In this document: positions 1-5,446 of the stretch, in pieces
How the letters are laid out: each line of letters opens with the position of its first letter
Numbering within the stretch: position 1 is the stretch's first letter
Source of the DNA: Nitrospinaceae bacterium
GTDB lineage: Bacteria; Nitrospinota; Nitrospinia; Nitrospinales; VA-1
Direction: 5' to 3'
NCBI GenBank assembly: GCA_016763735.1
Contig: JAESTE010000170.1
Span: forward strand, 1 to 11,961
DNA: 11,961 bases
Notes under the pieces: generated by a model
What the model was told of the DNA's origin: nothing
Seen by the model: only the letters and a program-made list of their open reading frames with translations
The model's database searches: none
Position numbers and translations under genes: made by a program

Positions 1-147
1 CATGGTTCGGGCCACGTTGGTGGCGCCAATATTGCCGCTTCCGTGTTCTCGGATATCCATGTTTTGTGTTTTGGCGAGACGCAGACCAAATGGAATCGAA
101 CCGCAAAGGTAAGCCAGCAGGCAGAGTATAAATATTTCTGTCAACAT
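1..147 (-). CDS. plsY: PlsY acyl-phosphate glycerol-3-phosphate acyltransferase, N-terminal part
   Basis: The 49 visible residues are the start of PlsY, the inner-membrane enzyme that moves an acyl group from acyl-phosphate to glycerol-3-phosphate in the first step of phospholipid synthesis. The sequence shows a first membrane segment (about residues 3-15), the family pattern CGSIPFGLRLAK, and the motif DIREHGSGNIGATNVART at residues 31-48, a family hallmark of the acyltransferase active site. The gene runs off the left edge, so most of the protein (family length is about 200 residues) is missing. Its ATG lies 6 bases after the stop codon of the upstream sigma factor gene, so the two are probably co-transcribed and perhaps translationally coupled. 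Identification is firm from the motif; nothing can be said about completeness beyond the edge. Confidence 0.9.
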   Translation of the reverse strand, partial: MLTEIFILCLLAYLCGSIPFGLRLAKTQNMDIREHGSGNIGATNVARTM

Positions 148-153
148 AGTCGT

Positions 154-1020
154 TTACTCATCCTCATCGACCCAGTCTTCGTTTTGTAATTTGGATTTCA
201 GTCGCTCTTTGGCGCGTTTTTCAATTTGCCGGACACGCTCTCGCGAGAGGCCGATTTTCTGACCAATCTCTTCCAATGTTTTGACTTTGCCGGAAAACCC
301 AAAGCGCATTTTCAGAATCGTAGCTTCTCGCTCGGAAAGGTCTTCCAACATTTGATCGACTTTTTCGCTCAACGACTCCTGCATGATCTGGTCATCGTAG
401 GGAATGAGGTTCTTATTCTCTAGTAGATCAAGATAAGGGGTGTGTTCATCATTTTTTAGCGGTGTGTCCAGAGAAAGATGCGTTCGGTAGGCACGCATGA
501 TGGAATTGATTTCCTCATCTTTGTAGCCGAGACTATTCGCAACCTCAGACTGTGTTGGCTCGCGCTCCATATCCTGACACATTTGCTGGCTTTTTTTATT
601 GAATCGGGTAACTTTTCCCGCTTGCTTAACCGGTAGTTTGACGGTGCCCGACTGTTCTGCAAGGGAATGCATGATGGCCTGTTTGATCCACCACACGGCG
701 TAAGTGATGAACTTTACGTTCCTGGATACATCGAACCGTTTAGCGGCTTGTATTAAACCGATATTGCCTTCTTCGATCAGGTCTTGCAATGACATGCCAA
801 AGCCTCGATATTTATTGGCAACGGTGACAACATATTTGAGGTTTCTACGAACCATTTCCTGAATTGCTTTCGGGTCTCCCTGCTTGATGGCTTCAGCAAG
901 TTTTATTTCTTCTTCTCTGGTGAGGAGTTTTATTTTGCCGATCTCCCTCATATATTGATTGAGGGAATCATGCGAACTGCTGTTTGCTGCGCTGGATTTT
1001 TTAGATAGATTCCTGACCAT
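154..1020 (-). CDS. RNA polymerase sigma-70 family factor (RpoD/RpoS-like, group 2)
   Basis: This 288-residue protein is a sigma-70 factor that directs RNA polymerase to promoters. Region 1.2 (SLNQYMREIGKIKLLTREEE, residues 19-38) is followed by region 2 with DLIEEGNIGLIQAAKRFD (80-97) and the -10-binding FITYAVWWIKQAI (104-116), region 3 (about 128-205), and region 4 with the helix-turn-helix TLEEIGQKIGLSRERVRQIE (248-267). It lacks the long acidic region 1.1 of housekeeping RpoD, and its length fits RpoS-like group 2 factors. The stretch after the tryptophan pair reads EQSGTVKLP, where many relatives have an arginine in place of the glycine. The gene sits 5 bases after bamD and 6 before plsY, so it appears to be transcribed with envelope genes. 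No anti-sigma gene is next to it. It might be an alternative or stationary-phase sigma; the sequence does not decide. Confidence 0.93.
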   Translation of the reverse strand: MVRNLSKKSSAANSSSHDSLNQYMREIGKIKLLTREEEIKLAEAIKQGDPKAIQEMVRRNLKYVVTVANKYRGFGMSLQDLIEEGNIGLIQAAKRFDVSRNVKFITYAVWWIKQAIMHSLAEQSGTVKLPVKQAGKVTRFNKKSQQMCQDMEREPTQSEVANSLGYKDEEINSIMRAYRTHLSLDTPLKNDEHTPYLDLLENKNLIPYDDQIMQESLSEKVDQMLEDLSEREATILKMRFGFSGKVKTLEEIGQKIGLSRERVRQIEKRAKERLKSKLQNEDWVDEDE

Positions 1021-1025
1021 GGCAA

Positions 1026-1781
1026 TTATAGCTTTCTGATTTTTCTCAATTTCAACCGAGCTTGTTTTGCAAACTCCGTTCTTGGGTAGTTCTGCAAAAC
1101 TTTTTTATAGCGAGTGCGTGCTTCGTTGTAGTTTTGCTCGTGGAAATAAGACTCTGCTAAAAGAAATTCTGCTTCCGCAACGTGTAAATGGGTGGGGTAT
1201 TCGACCATCAAACTTTTTAAACGGATGATCGCAGACTGATACGACCCGGCGCGAAAATAAAATTTTCCGATTTCAAAAATATTCTGGGCCAGAATATCCA
1301 GGCATTGGTTGATTCTTTTTTTTGCATTCTTCTTATATTTACTGCTAGGAAAATCGGTGAGGAAGTTTCTGAATCCTTCCAGTGCAGAATTCACGGGAGT
1401 TAAATCTCTCGAAGCTAAATCCGTCAGTTGAAAATTGGACATGGCTCTGTAAAAGTGGGCACGGTCCACATGTTTATGCGCGGGATAAAGTTCGGTGAAT
1501 TTCTGGTAATGGAATTTAGACTCTTCAAATTCATCTTCATTGTAATGAATATCTGCAAGCATCATCAGTCCAGTGATGCGTTCTTTGCTATCTGGAAAAT
1601 CTTCCATAATCAACTGGATGCTATTTTTAGCTTTATCCGGATCTTTTTCTTTGCTAAAGCGCTTTGCTTCCCGCAATAGTTTGGCTGGAGAAATGGCTTT
1701 TTGTTCTTTAGTTGTCGAGCAATTTAAACTGAAGAACAATAATAAAAAAAATATCAGTGTAGATTTTTTAGAGAGGTGCAT
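1026..1781 (-). CDS. bamD: Outer membrane assembly lipoprotein BamD-like (TPR)
   Basis: The 251-residue protein resembles BamD, the TPR lipoprotein of the BAM complex that inserts beta-barrel proteins into the outer membrane. It has a lysine-containing N-terminus, a hydrophobic core and a lipobox-like FFSLNC ending at Cys21. The Asn at -1 is atypical for a lipobox. The rest consists of paired helices of TPR type with periodic YP or FP turns. The block with RAMSNFQLTDLASRDLTPVN (about 127-146), then FRNFLTDFPSSKYKKNA, matches the BamD-specific central region rather than a generic TPR protein such as YbgF/CpoB. Length is close to E. coli BamD (245). Its ATG overlaps the last 14 bases of a small upstream gene, and no clear Shine-Dalgarno is seen, which suggests coupling. 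It leads into the sigma factor gene after 5 bases. Confidence 0.85.
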   Translation of the reverse strand: MHLSKKSTLIFFLLLFFSLNCSTTKEQKAISPAKLLREAKRFSKEKDPDKAKNSIQLIMEDFPDSKERITGLMMLADIHYNEDEFEESKFHYQKFTELYPAHKHVDRAHFYRAMSNFQLTDLASRDLTPVNSALEGFRNFLTDFPSSKYKKNAKKRINQCLDILAQNIFEIGKFYFRAGSYQSAIIRLKSLMVEYPTHLHVAEAEFLLAESYFHEQNYNEARTRYKKVLQNYPRTEFAKQARLKLRKIRKL

Positions 1782-2010
1782 TCGCAGTATCGTGTTTTGG
1801 GAAAGTTATGCTAATAATCAAATATATAGCAAAAAGTCCTATGTTAAAAGCACTTAATCCATACACTGTGGCCTCTCCCAATGGGGCTCGATTTTTGCCA
1901 TTCGAGGTTTTCGTGCTATAAAAGTCAAGTGGCAGCTTTCGCGAACGTATGGTTCTGGGTCGTTTGCGATGACGTAAGTAGAAGTTGATAACAACCCCGG
2001 TAATATTCAT
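1768..2010 (-). CDS. Small single-pass membrane protein, unknown
   Basis: I do not recognise this 80-residue protein. The N-terminal part is strongly basic (YLRHRKRPRTIRSRK, residues 11-25), followed by a polar stretch and one predicted membrane helix at about 50-70 (YGLSAFNIGLFAIYLIISIT), then a short polar tail. The reading frame is open in the gap upstream of bamD, on the same strand, and its end overlaps the bamD start by 14 bases, an arrangement typical of a real co-translated gene. The ATG is 30 bases from the divergent exbB ATG. A possible -10 (TATATT on the minus strand, 2032-2027) precedes it, without a good -35. It may be a lineage-specific envelope protein, or a chance open frame in the bamD leader; the membrane helix and overlap make me lean towards real. 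Confidence 0.5.
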   Translation of the reverse strand: MNITGVVINFYLRHRKRPRTIRSRKLPLDFYSTKTSNGKNRAPLGEATVYGLSAFNIGLFAIYLIISITFPKHDTANAPL

Positions 2011-2040
2011 GCAATCTGCTTTCTAAAATATAAAAAATAA

Positions 2041-2799
2041 ATGCATCGTTTATTAAAAATTACCTTGTTTTTTCTAGGCGTGATTTTTTTCATCATGCCC
2101 GCGCTGGCTCTTGCAGCAGAACCTTCTTCTGCGGGGCAATGGCAACTATTAGCCCTGTTTGATAAGGGCGGAGCGATGATGTATCCCATCCTTTTCAGTT
2201 CGGTGCTCATGCTGGGTATCGCCATAGAGAGAGGCTATAACCTGAGACGGAAGAATATCATCAACTCGGACTTTCTTAAAGATGTCCGCAGTCAATGGGA
2301 CTGGCAAAATATCCAGAAAACTTTGCGTCTTTGCAATTCTTACGACAACTCACTTTCGCGTATTTTGAAAATGGGTTTGCTGAGGTTTGGTGGGAAGCTG
2401 GATGAAGTTGAACGTGCTATTGAATCTGCCGGGCAACATGAAGCGTCGTTGATGAATTCTAATCTGCGGGTGCTGGGTGCGGTTGCTAATATCACCCCCA
2501 TGATGGGATTGCTGGGAACGGTTATTGGAATGATCAAGGCTTTTAATGTTATATCGCTGAGTGGAACAGGAAACCCAGGGCTTGTTGCCAGTGGTATCTC
2601 CGAAGCACTCATCACTACGGCGGCGGGAATGCTGGTCGGCATTCCGGCGCTGGTTTTGTATCATTATTTCCGCGGCAAGATCGATCGATATGTTTTTGAG
2701 ATGGAAGAAGTAGCTATCCAACTGGTGGAAGAACTTTCTCATGATGGTGTGGTGAAGGAAAGAGGCTCGGGTAAGTCAAAGAAAACAGCCTCCAATTAG
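2041..2799 (+). CDS. exbB: MotA/TolQ/ExbB proton channel family protein
   Basis: This 252-residue inner-membrane protein belongs to the ExbB/TolQ family, which with ExbD/TolR converts proton-motive force into work on TonB or TolA. It has an N-terminal hydrophobic segment ending in ALALAAE (residues 1-27, probable signal peptide as in long ExbB forms), membrane helix 1 at about 46-63, then the family core ITPMMGLLGTVIGMIKAF (151-168) and ISEALITTAAGMLVGIPA (186-203), which form helices 2 and 3 with the polar threonines lining the channel. The tail is lysine-rich. exbD follows 27 bases later. No tonB, tolA or receptor gene is visible, so whether it is an Exb, Tol or motility-type pair is not settled. 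The ATG directly follows an in-frame TAA and has no Shine-Dalgarno; the leader is A/T-rich. Confidence 0.9.
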   Translation: MHRLLKITLFFLGVIFFIMPALALAAEPSSAGQWQLLALFDKGGAMMYPILFSSVLMLGIAIERGYNLRRKNIINSDFLKDVRSQWDWQNIQKTLRLCNSYDNSLSRILKMGLLRFGGKLDEVERAIESAGQHEASLMNSNLRVLGAVANITPMMGLLGTVIGMIKAFNVISLSGTGNPGLVASGISEALITTAAGMLVGIPALVLYHYFRGKIDRYVFEMEEVAIQLVEELSHDGVVKERGSGKSKKTASN

Positions 2800-2826
2800 T
2801 AACCCCCAAAAATACGGCTAATTAAC

Positions 2827-3225
2827 TTGCAATTTAGAAGAGAAGAGGAAGACAGTTTTACGATGGACATGACACCCTTGATCGATGTGGCGTTCCTGCT
2901 CATCATCTTTTTCATGGTATCTACTGTTTTCGTAGACTTCAGCCGAAAAATGGATATCAACCTGCCGACTTCCAAATCTTCGGTTATTGACGAAACCCCG
3001 ATAACTCTTGAAATACAAATGTCGAAGGACAAGAAAATAACTCTTGCCGGTAAGAGCATCACCTTTTTGGGACTGGAGCAGGCTCTGGTAAAACTGGATA
3101 TGAAAAGTAAAAAACAAACAGCAATTATTCGTGCTGATAAAATTCTACCTTATGGTGAGGTCATCGAGGTAATGGGCCTTTTACAAAAAGCCGGTGTTCT
3201 TGATATCAGTGTGGCGGTAAAGTAA
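2827..3225 (+). CDS. exbD: ExbD/TolR family biopolymer transport protein
   Basis: The 132-residue product is ExbD/TolR-like, the single-pass partner of ExbB. The short basic N-terminus (QFRREEE) leads to DMTPLIDVAFLLIIFFMVST (residues 14-33), where Asp20 corresponds to the conserved membrane aspartate that carries protons. A periplasmic domain of about 95 residues follows, ending in LQKAGVLDISVAVK, which matches the usual ExbD end (a G-x-x-x-I/V-x-L/V pattern). The start is taken as TTG at 2827, because the residues after it match the FRR beginning common in the family. The next ATGs (2863 and 2869) would remove the basic anchor. In-frame TAA at 2800 limits any extension to 9 codons, and no Shine-Dalgarno is visible. 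It is certainly the exbB partner; the substrate is unknown. Confidence 0.9.
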   Translation: MQFRREEEDSFTMDMTPLIDVAFLLIIFFMVSTVFVDFSRKMDINLPTSKSSVIDETPITLEIQMSKDKKITLAGKSITFLGLEQALVKLDMKSKKQTAIIRADKILPYGEVIEVMGLLQKAGVLDISVAVK

Positions 3226-3243
3226 GAAAGCTTTACATAATCC

Positions 3244-3327
3244 CGAGATCCTTCGATGAACTCAGGATGACACCTGAAAATTCCGACTTTTGTCATGCTG
3301 AGCTTGTCGAAATATCTCGTTTTTTTT
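3244..3327 (+). terminator. Long imperfect palindrome plus T8, likely exbBD terminator / interspersed repeat
   Basis: Arms 3244-3272 and 3291-3319 are inverted copies (I count 23 of 29 matching positions) around an 18-base loop. The left arm starts CGAGATCCTTCGATGAAC and the right arm ends TCGAAATATCTCG. T8 follows at 3320-3327. The hairpin-plus-T-run form would stop transcription after exbD (stop at 3225). The arm sequences (CTTCG..CTCAGGATGAC and GTCATGCTGAG) look like a short palindromic element that, from general knowledge, is scattered between genes in many bacterial genomes. Whether it is a repeat in this genome cannot be judged from one window. Confidence 0.6.
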
Positions 3328-3332
3328 GACTT

Positions 3333-3362
3333 TTGCAAAGCCCTCTCAAAAAAAGGTATAAT
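3333..3362 (+). promoter_or_regulatory. Predicted sigma-70 promoter for the DUF3386-like gene
   Basis: TTGCAA (3333-3338, four of six to TTGACA) is followed after 18 bases by a perfect TATAAT (3357-3362). Transcription would start near 3369 and give a leader of about 78 bases that contains the hairpin at 3398-3422. A second TATAAT at 3387-3392 has no matching -35 and is less likely. The stretch lies just downstream of the exbD terminator-like palindrome, which fits an independent transcription unit. Confidence 0.5.
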
Positions 3363-3397
3363 AATTTTATTCGTGTAATATTTTTCTATAATTAAAA

Positions 3398-3425
3398 AGC
3401 CTGCCGAAATTTTGGACAGGCTCTT
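3398..3425 (+). terminator. Terminator-like leader hairpin upstream of the DUF3386-like gene
   Basis: AGCCTGCC (3398-3405) pairs with GGACAGGCT (3414-3422), with one bulged A and an 8-base loop GAAATTTT. An A5 run comes just before it, and the T-rich CTTATTGTTTT follows. This has the form of an intrinsic terminator, but it stands between the best promoter and the ribosome-binding site of the next gene, 11 bases before AAGGAG. It could be a weak attenuator, a backup terminator for exbBD, or an mRNA 5' stabiliser. The pairing is visible; the function is inferred. Confidence 0.45.
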
Positions 3426-3446
3426 ATTGTTTTAAGGAGATTTTAG

Positions 3447-4124
3447 ATGGCAACCTATACCAAAGATAAAGATGTAGAAACCGTTCTCGAAGATGATGCC
3501 GAAGCTCGCAAGGCAATGCAGGAAGTTTTTAACAACACGGCCCGCTGGCCGGCTGGTTTTGGGGGATTCACTGCCGATGTAGTCGCCAATATCAACGGTG
3601 ACGAACAAAAAGGCACAGTGACGGTCAAAGGTCCCAAAGATATTGAAATTAGCATCGAAGAAGAAAAGGCGAAAAGCTTTCTGAATGAAAACCTGTCATC
3701 CATTGCCATGCATCGCGGACCTCGCACTTTTGAAGAGTCTGATGGAAAATACAAACTGGTTTTCGGCGATGACGGAACACATCCGTTGGGTCGCAAACTG
3801 GTCATGGGTGGCGATGGCATGAGCTCCTTCTATCGCATTAAAGATGGGCGGATTCAGCAGATCAATCGGCAGACACCCCGTTTTTCTTTCTCGATTAATA
3901 TTGAGGAAAGCAAAAAAACTCAGGACGATAAATTTTTGACAAGAAAATACTCCGTGTTCTATTTCAATCCAGAAACAAAAGGATTGAAAGATGTGGAAAG
4001 TTATACCGATGAATACACGCGGGTGGGTGAAGCCGACCTTCCTGAAACTCGCCGCATCATCAATTGCGAAGAGGGTGCGATCTCTGTTTCTACAATGACG
4101 CTGAGTAACCACAAACTGCTGTAG
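3447..4124 (+). CDS. DUF3386-like protein of unknown function
   Basis: This 225-residue, acidic, soluble protein has no signal peptide or membrane helix. From memory its layout matches DUF3386, a family known mainly from cyanobacteria and plastids: an N-terminal helix with FNNTARWPAGFGGFTADV (residues 28-45), a beta-rich middle with FEESDGKYKLVFGDDGTHPL (95-114) and FYRIKDGRIQQINRQ (128-142), then FSFSINIEESKKT, RKYSVFYFNPETKGL, and the C-terminal STMTLSNHKLL. No catalytic motif is evident. The start is well supported: AAGGAG at 3434-3439 lies 7 bases before the ATG, the best ribosome-binding site in the window. It is a single-gene unit with its own promoter and a leader hairpin. Neighbours give no functional hint. 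The family call is from pattern memory, without a search. Confidence 0.72.
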   Translation: MATYTKDKDVETVLEDDAEARKAMQEVFNNTARWPAGFGGFTADVVANINGDEQKGTVTVKGPKDIEISIEEEKAKSFLNENLSSIAMHRGPRTFEESDGKYKLVFGDDGTHPLGRKLVMGGDGMSSFYRIKDGRIQQINRQTPRFSFSINIEESKKTQDDKFLTRKYSVFYFNPETKGLKDVESYTDEYTRVGEADLPETRRIINCEEGAISVSTMTLSNHKLL

Positions 4125-4132
4125 CGCAATCC

Positions 4133-4146
4133 ATTATTGCAATAAT
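4133..4146. repeat. Perfect 14-base palindrome after the DUF3386-like gene
   Basis: ATTATTGCAATAAT is its own reverse complement and begins 8 bases after the stop codon. Flanking GCGCAATCC on the left and GGGAATTCGC on the right extend it imperfectly. It may form a weak hairpin at the mRNA end or be a protein-binding site. No T-run follows, so I do not call it a terminator. Confidence 0.35.
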
Positions 4147-4184
4147 TCTTGGGAATTCGCATTGGCGAGAGGAGCCCTTCCGCC

Positions 4185-4322
4185 CGTCATCGCGAACGAC
4201 CCCAGGGAGTGTGCGGCGATCCAGACTTAATAATATTCCACTTGGTCGATAAGTTTTTTTGCCAAAGATGTTCTTTTGTTTGTTCTGGATTGCCACATCG
4301 CCTTCGGCTCTTCGCAATGACG
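4185..4322. repeat. Intergenic palindromic element, family 2 (138 bases)
   Basis: The convergent spacer 4125-4450 has no gene that I can support. Its main feature is an inverted repeat with arms 4185-4225 and 4284-4322 around a 58-base AT-rich centre. The left arm begins CGTCATCGCGAACGAC and ends GTGCGGCGATCCAGA. The reverse complement of the right arm begins CGTCATTGCGAAGAGCC and ends GTGGCAATCCAGA. From general knowledge this CGTCATTGCGA...GGCAATCCAGA pattern resembles short palindromic repeats found between genes of many bacteria, possibly non-autonomous miniature elements. It differs from the palindrome at 3244-3319. The rest of the spacer (4323-4450) is A/T-rich with a loose inverted pair TTAGGAAA / TTTCCTAA; I see no clear terminator for either flanking gene. 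Confidence 0.6.
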
Positions 4323-4450
4323 AAAAATGGGGCAAAGCGTTTACAAAAGAAGCGCGCAGTTCCATCCATACTTTGCGCTTTAGGAAATACGCTTTAAAAT
4401 ACCGCTTTGCTTTTCCTAATGCTAAACTTTTTACTTGTGAAATATTCTAG

Positions 4451-5446
4451 TTAGCTCGATGACAGTGAACGGTCTTTCACATTATTTCCAGAATCAATAG
4501 CTACTCCTTCACCGACGATACTGTTTTGCACCGAGGAATTATTTCCTACGGTGGCTCCTGTCCAGAGTATGGAATTTTCCACGACCGCGCCTGATCGCAA
4601 CCGGCAACCATCACCCAATACAGCATATGGCCCTACCTGCGCATCTTTTGATATTTCGCAGTTTTTCCCGATATGAACCGGAGGTACAACAAGCGGGCCT
4701 TCGGGGTTTCTTGAAGAAGAAGTTTTTAAGGATAATTTGCCATCGAGTGCGTCGGCTTGTGCCTGTATATAGGTTTCACGTGTCCCCATATCTATCCAGT
4801 ATCCATTGTGTAGAAAACCATAAACTGGCAGTTCGTCCTGAATCATTCCAGGAAAAACATCTTCAGTAGTGCCGCAGAATTTATCTTCCGGAATGCGGGA
4901 AAAGATATTTGGTTCGATTATTTGTATGCCAGTAAACATAACCTGAGTGACAGGTTTTGAATTTTTTATTCTCTTCCCGAGAAAATGAACGATGCGTCCT
5001 TCTTCCACTCGTTGAATGGATTTATATTTTTCCACATTGGCATCTTGCCGAACAACGAGGGTCAGGTTTGACTTTTTCTCTTTGTGAAACTTCAGGACAT
5101 CATTCAAATTGATATCAGCAAAGACATCGCTGTTGATGACCAGGAACGTTTCATCCTGGAAATAAGATTGCAGTTTTCTTATCCCTCCCGCCGTTCCCAG
5201 AATCTTTTCTTCTTTTGAGTAATGCAGGTTCACTCCGAAACCTTTTCCATCGCCAAAATAGTCGATGATTTTTTCAGGCCAATGATGAAGGTTGATGGCA
5301 ATATCTTTGATGCCTTGCGAGCTGAGAAAATGCAGAGTGTGTTCCAGAATAGGGCGGTTGAGAACCGGGAACAAAGGTTTGGGGAGTTCATTTGTCAGGG
5401 GTTGGAGGCGAGTGCCGAATCCTGCCGCGAGAATCAACGCTTTCAT
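4451..5446 (-). CDS. Sugar-phosphate nucleotidyltransferase with C-terminal left-handed beta-helix
   Basis: The 331-residue protein makes nucleotide-activated sugars from a sugar 1-phosphate and an NTP. The Rossmann-like catalytic domain (about 1-235) shows LAAGFGTRLQPLT (6-18) with the nucleotide-binding loop, LPKPLFPV (21-28) with the catalytic-site lysine, LGTAGG (83-88), NSDV (105-108) with the metal-binding aspartate, and GYWIDMGTRETY (215-226). From about 250 on, hexapeptide-like repeats (VHIGKNCEISKDAQVGPYAV and onwards) indicate a left-handed beta-helix. This build matches mannose-1-phosphate guanylyltransferase-like GCD1 proteins; glucose-1-phosphate transferases are the alternative, and the donor nucleotide cannot be told. 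The start codon overlaps the upstream mtnA stop (ATGA), which indicates coupling. It is the last gene of the minus-strand operon and may feed cell-wall or LPS sugar synthesis. Confidence 0.9.
   Translation of the reverse strand: MKALILAAGFGTRLQPLTNELPKPLFPVLNRPILEHTLHFLSSQGIKDIAINLHHWPEKIIDYFGDGKGFGVNLHYSKEEKILGTAGGIRKLQSYFQDETFLVINSDVFADINLNDVLKFHKEKKSNLTLVVRQDANVEKYKSIQRVEEGRIVHFLGKRIKNSKPVTQVMFTGIQIIEPNIFSRIPEDKFCGTTEDVFPGMIQDELPVYGFLHNGYWIDMGTRETYIQAQADALDGKLSLKTSSSRNPEGPLVVPPVHIGKNCEISKDAQVGPYAVLGDGCRLRSGAVVENSILWTGATVGNNSSVQNSIVGEGVAIDSGNNVKDRSLSSS

Noticed and set aside
3696..4112. Minus-strand open frame of 138 codons opposite the DUF3386-like gene
   Set aside because: It is a shadow of a well supported plus-strand gene with its own promoter and Shine-Dalgarno.
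4149..4397. Open frames across the convergent spacer 4125-4450 on both strands
   Set aside because: They follow the palindromic element, have unusual composition and lack ribosome-binding sites.
4349..4420. Possible terminator for the minus-strand nucleotidyltransferase gene (AAGCGC/GCGCTT and TTAGGAAA/TTTCCTAA pairs)
   Set aside because: Stems are short, loops exceed 20 bases and no T-run follows in the right direction.
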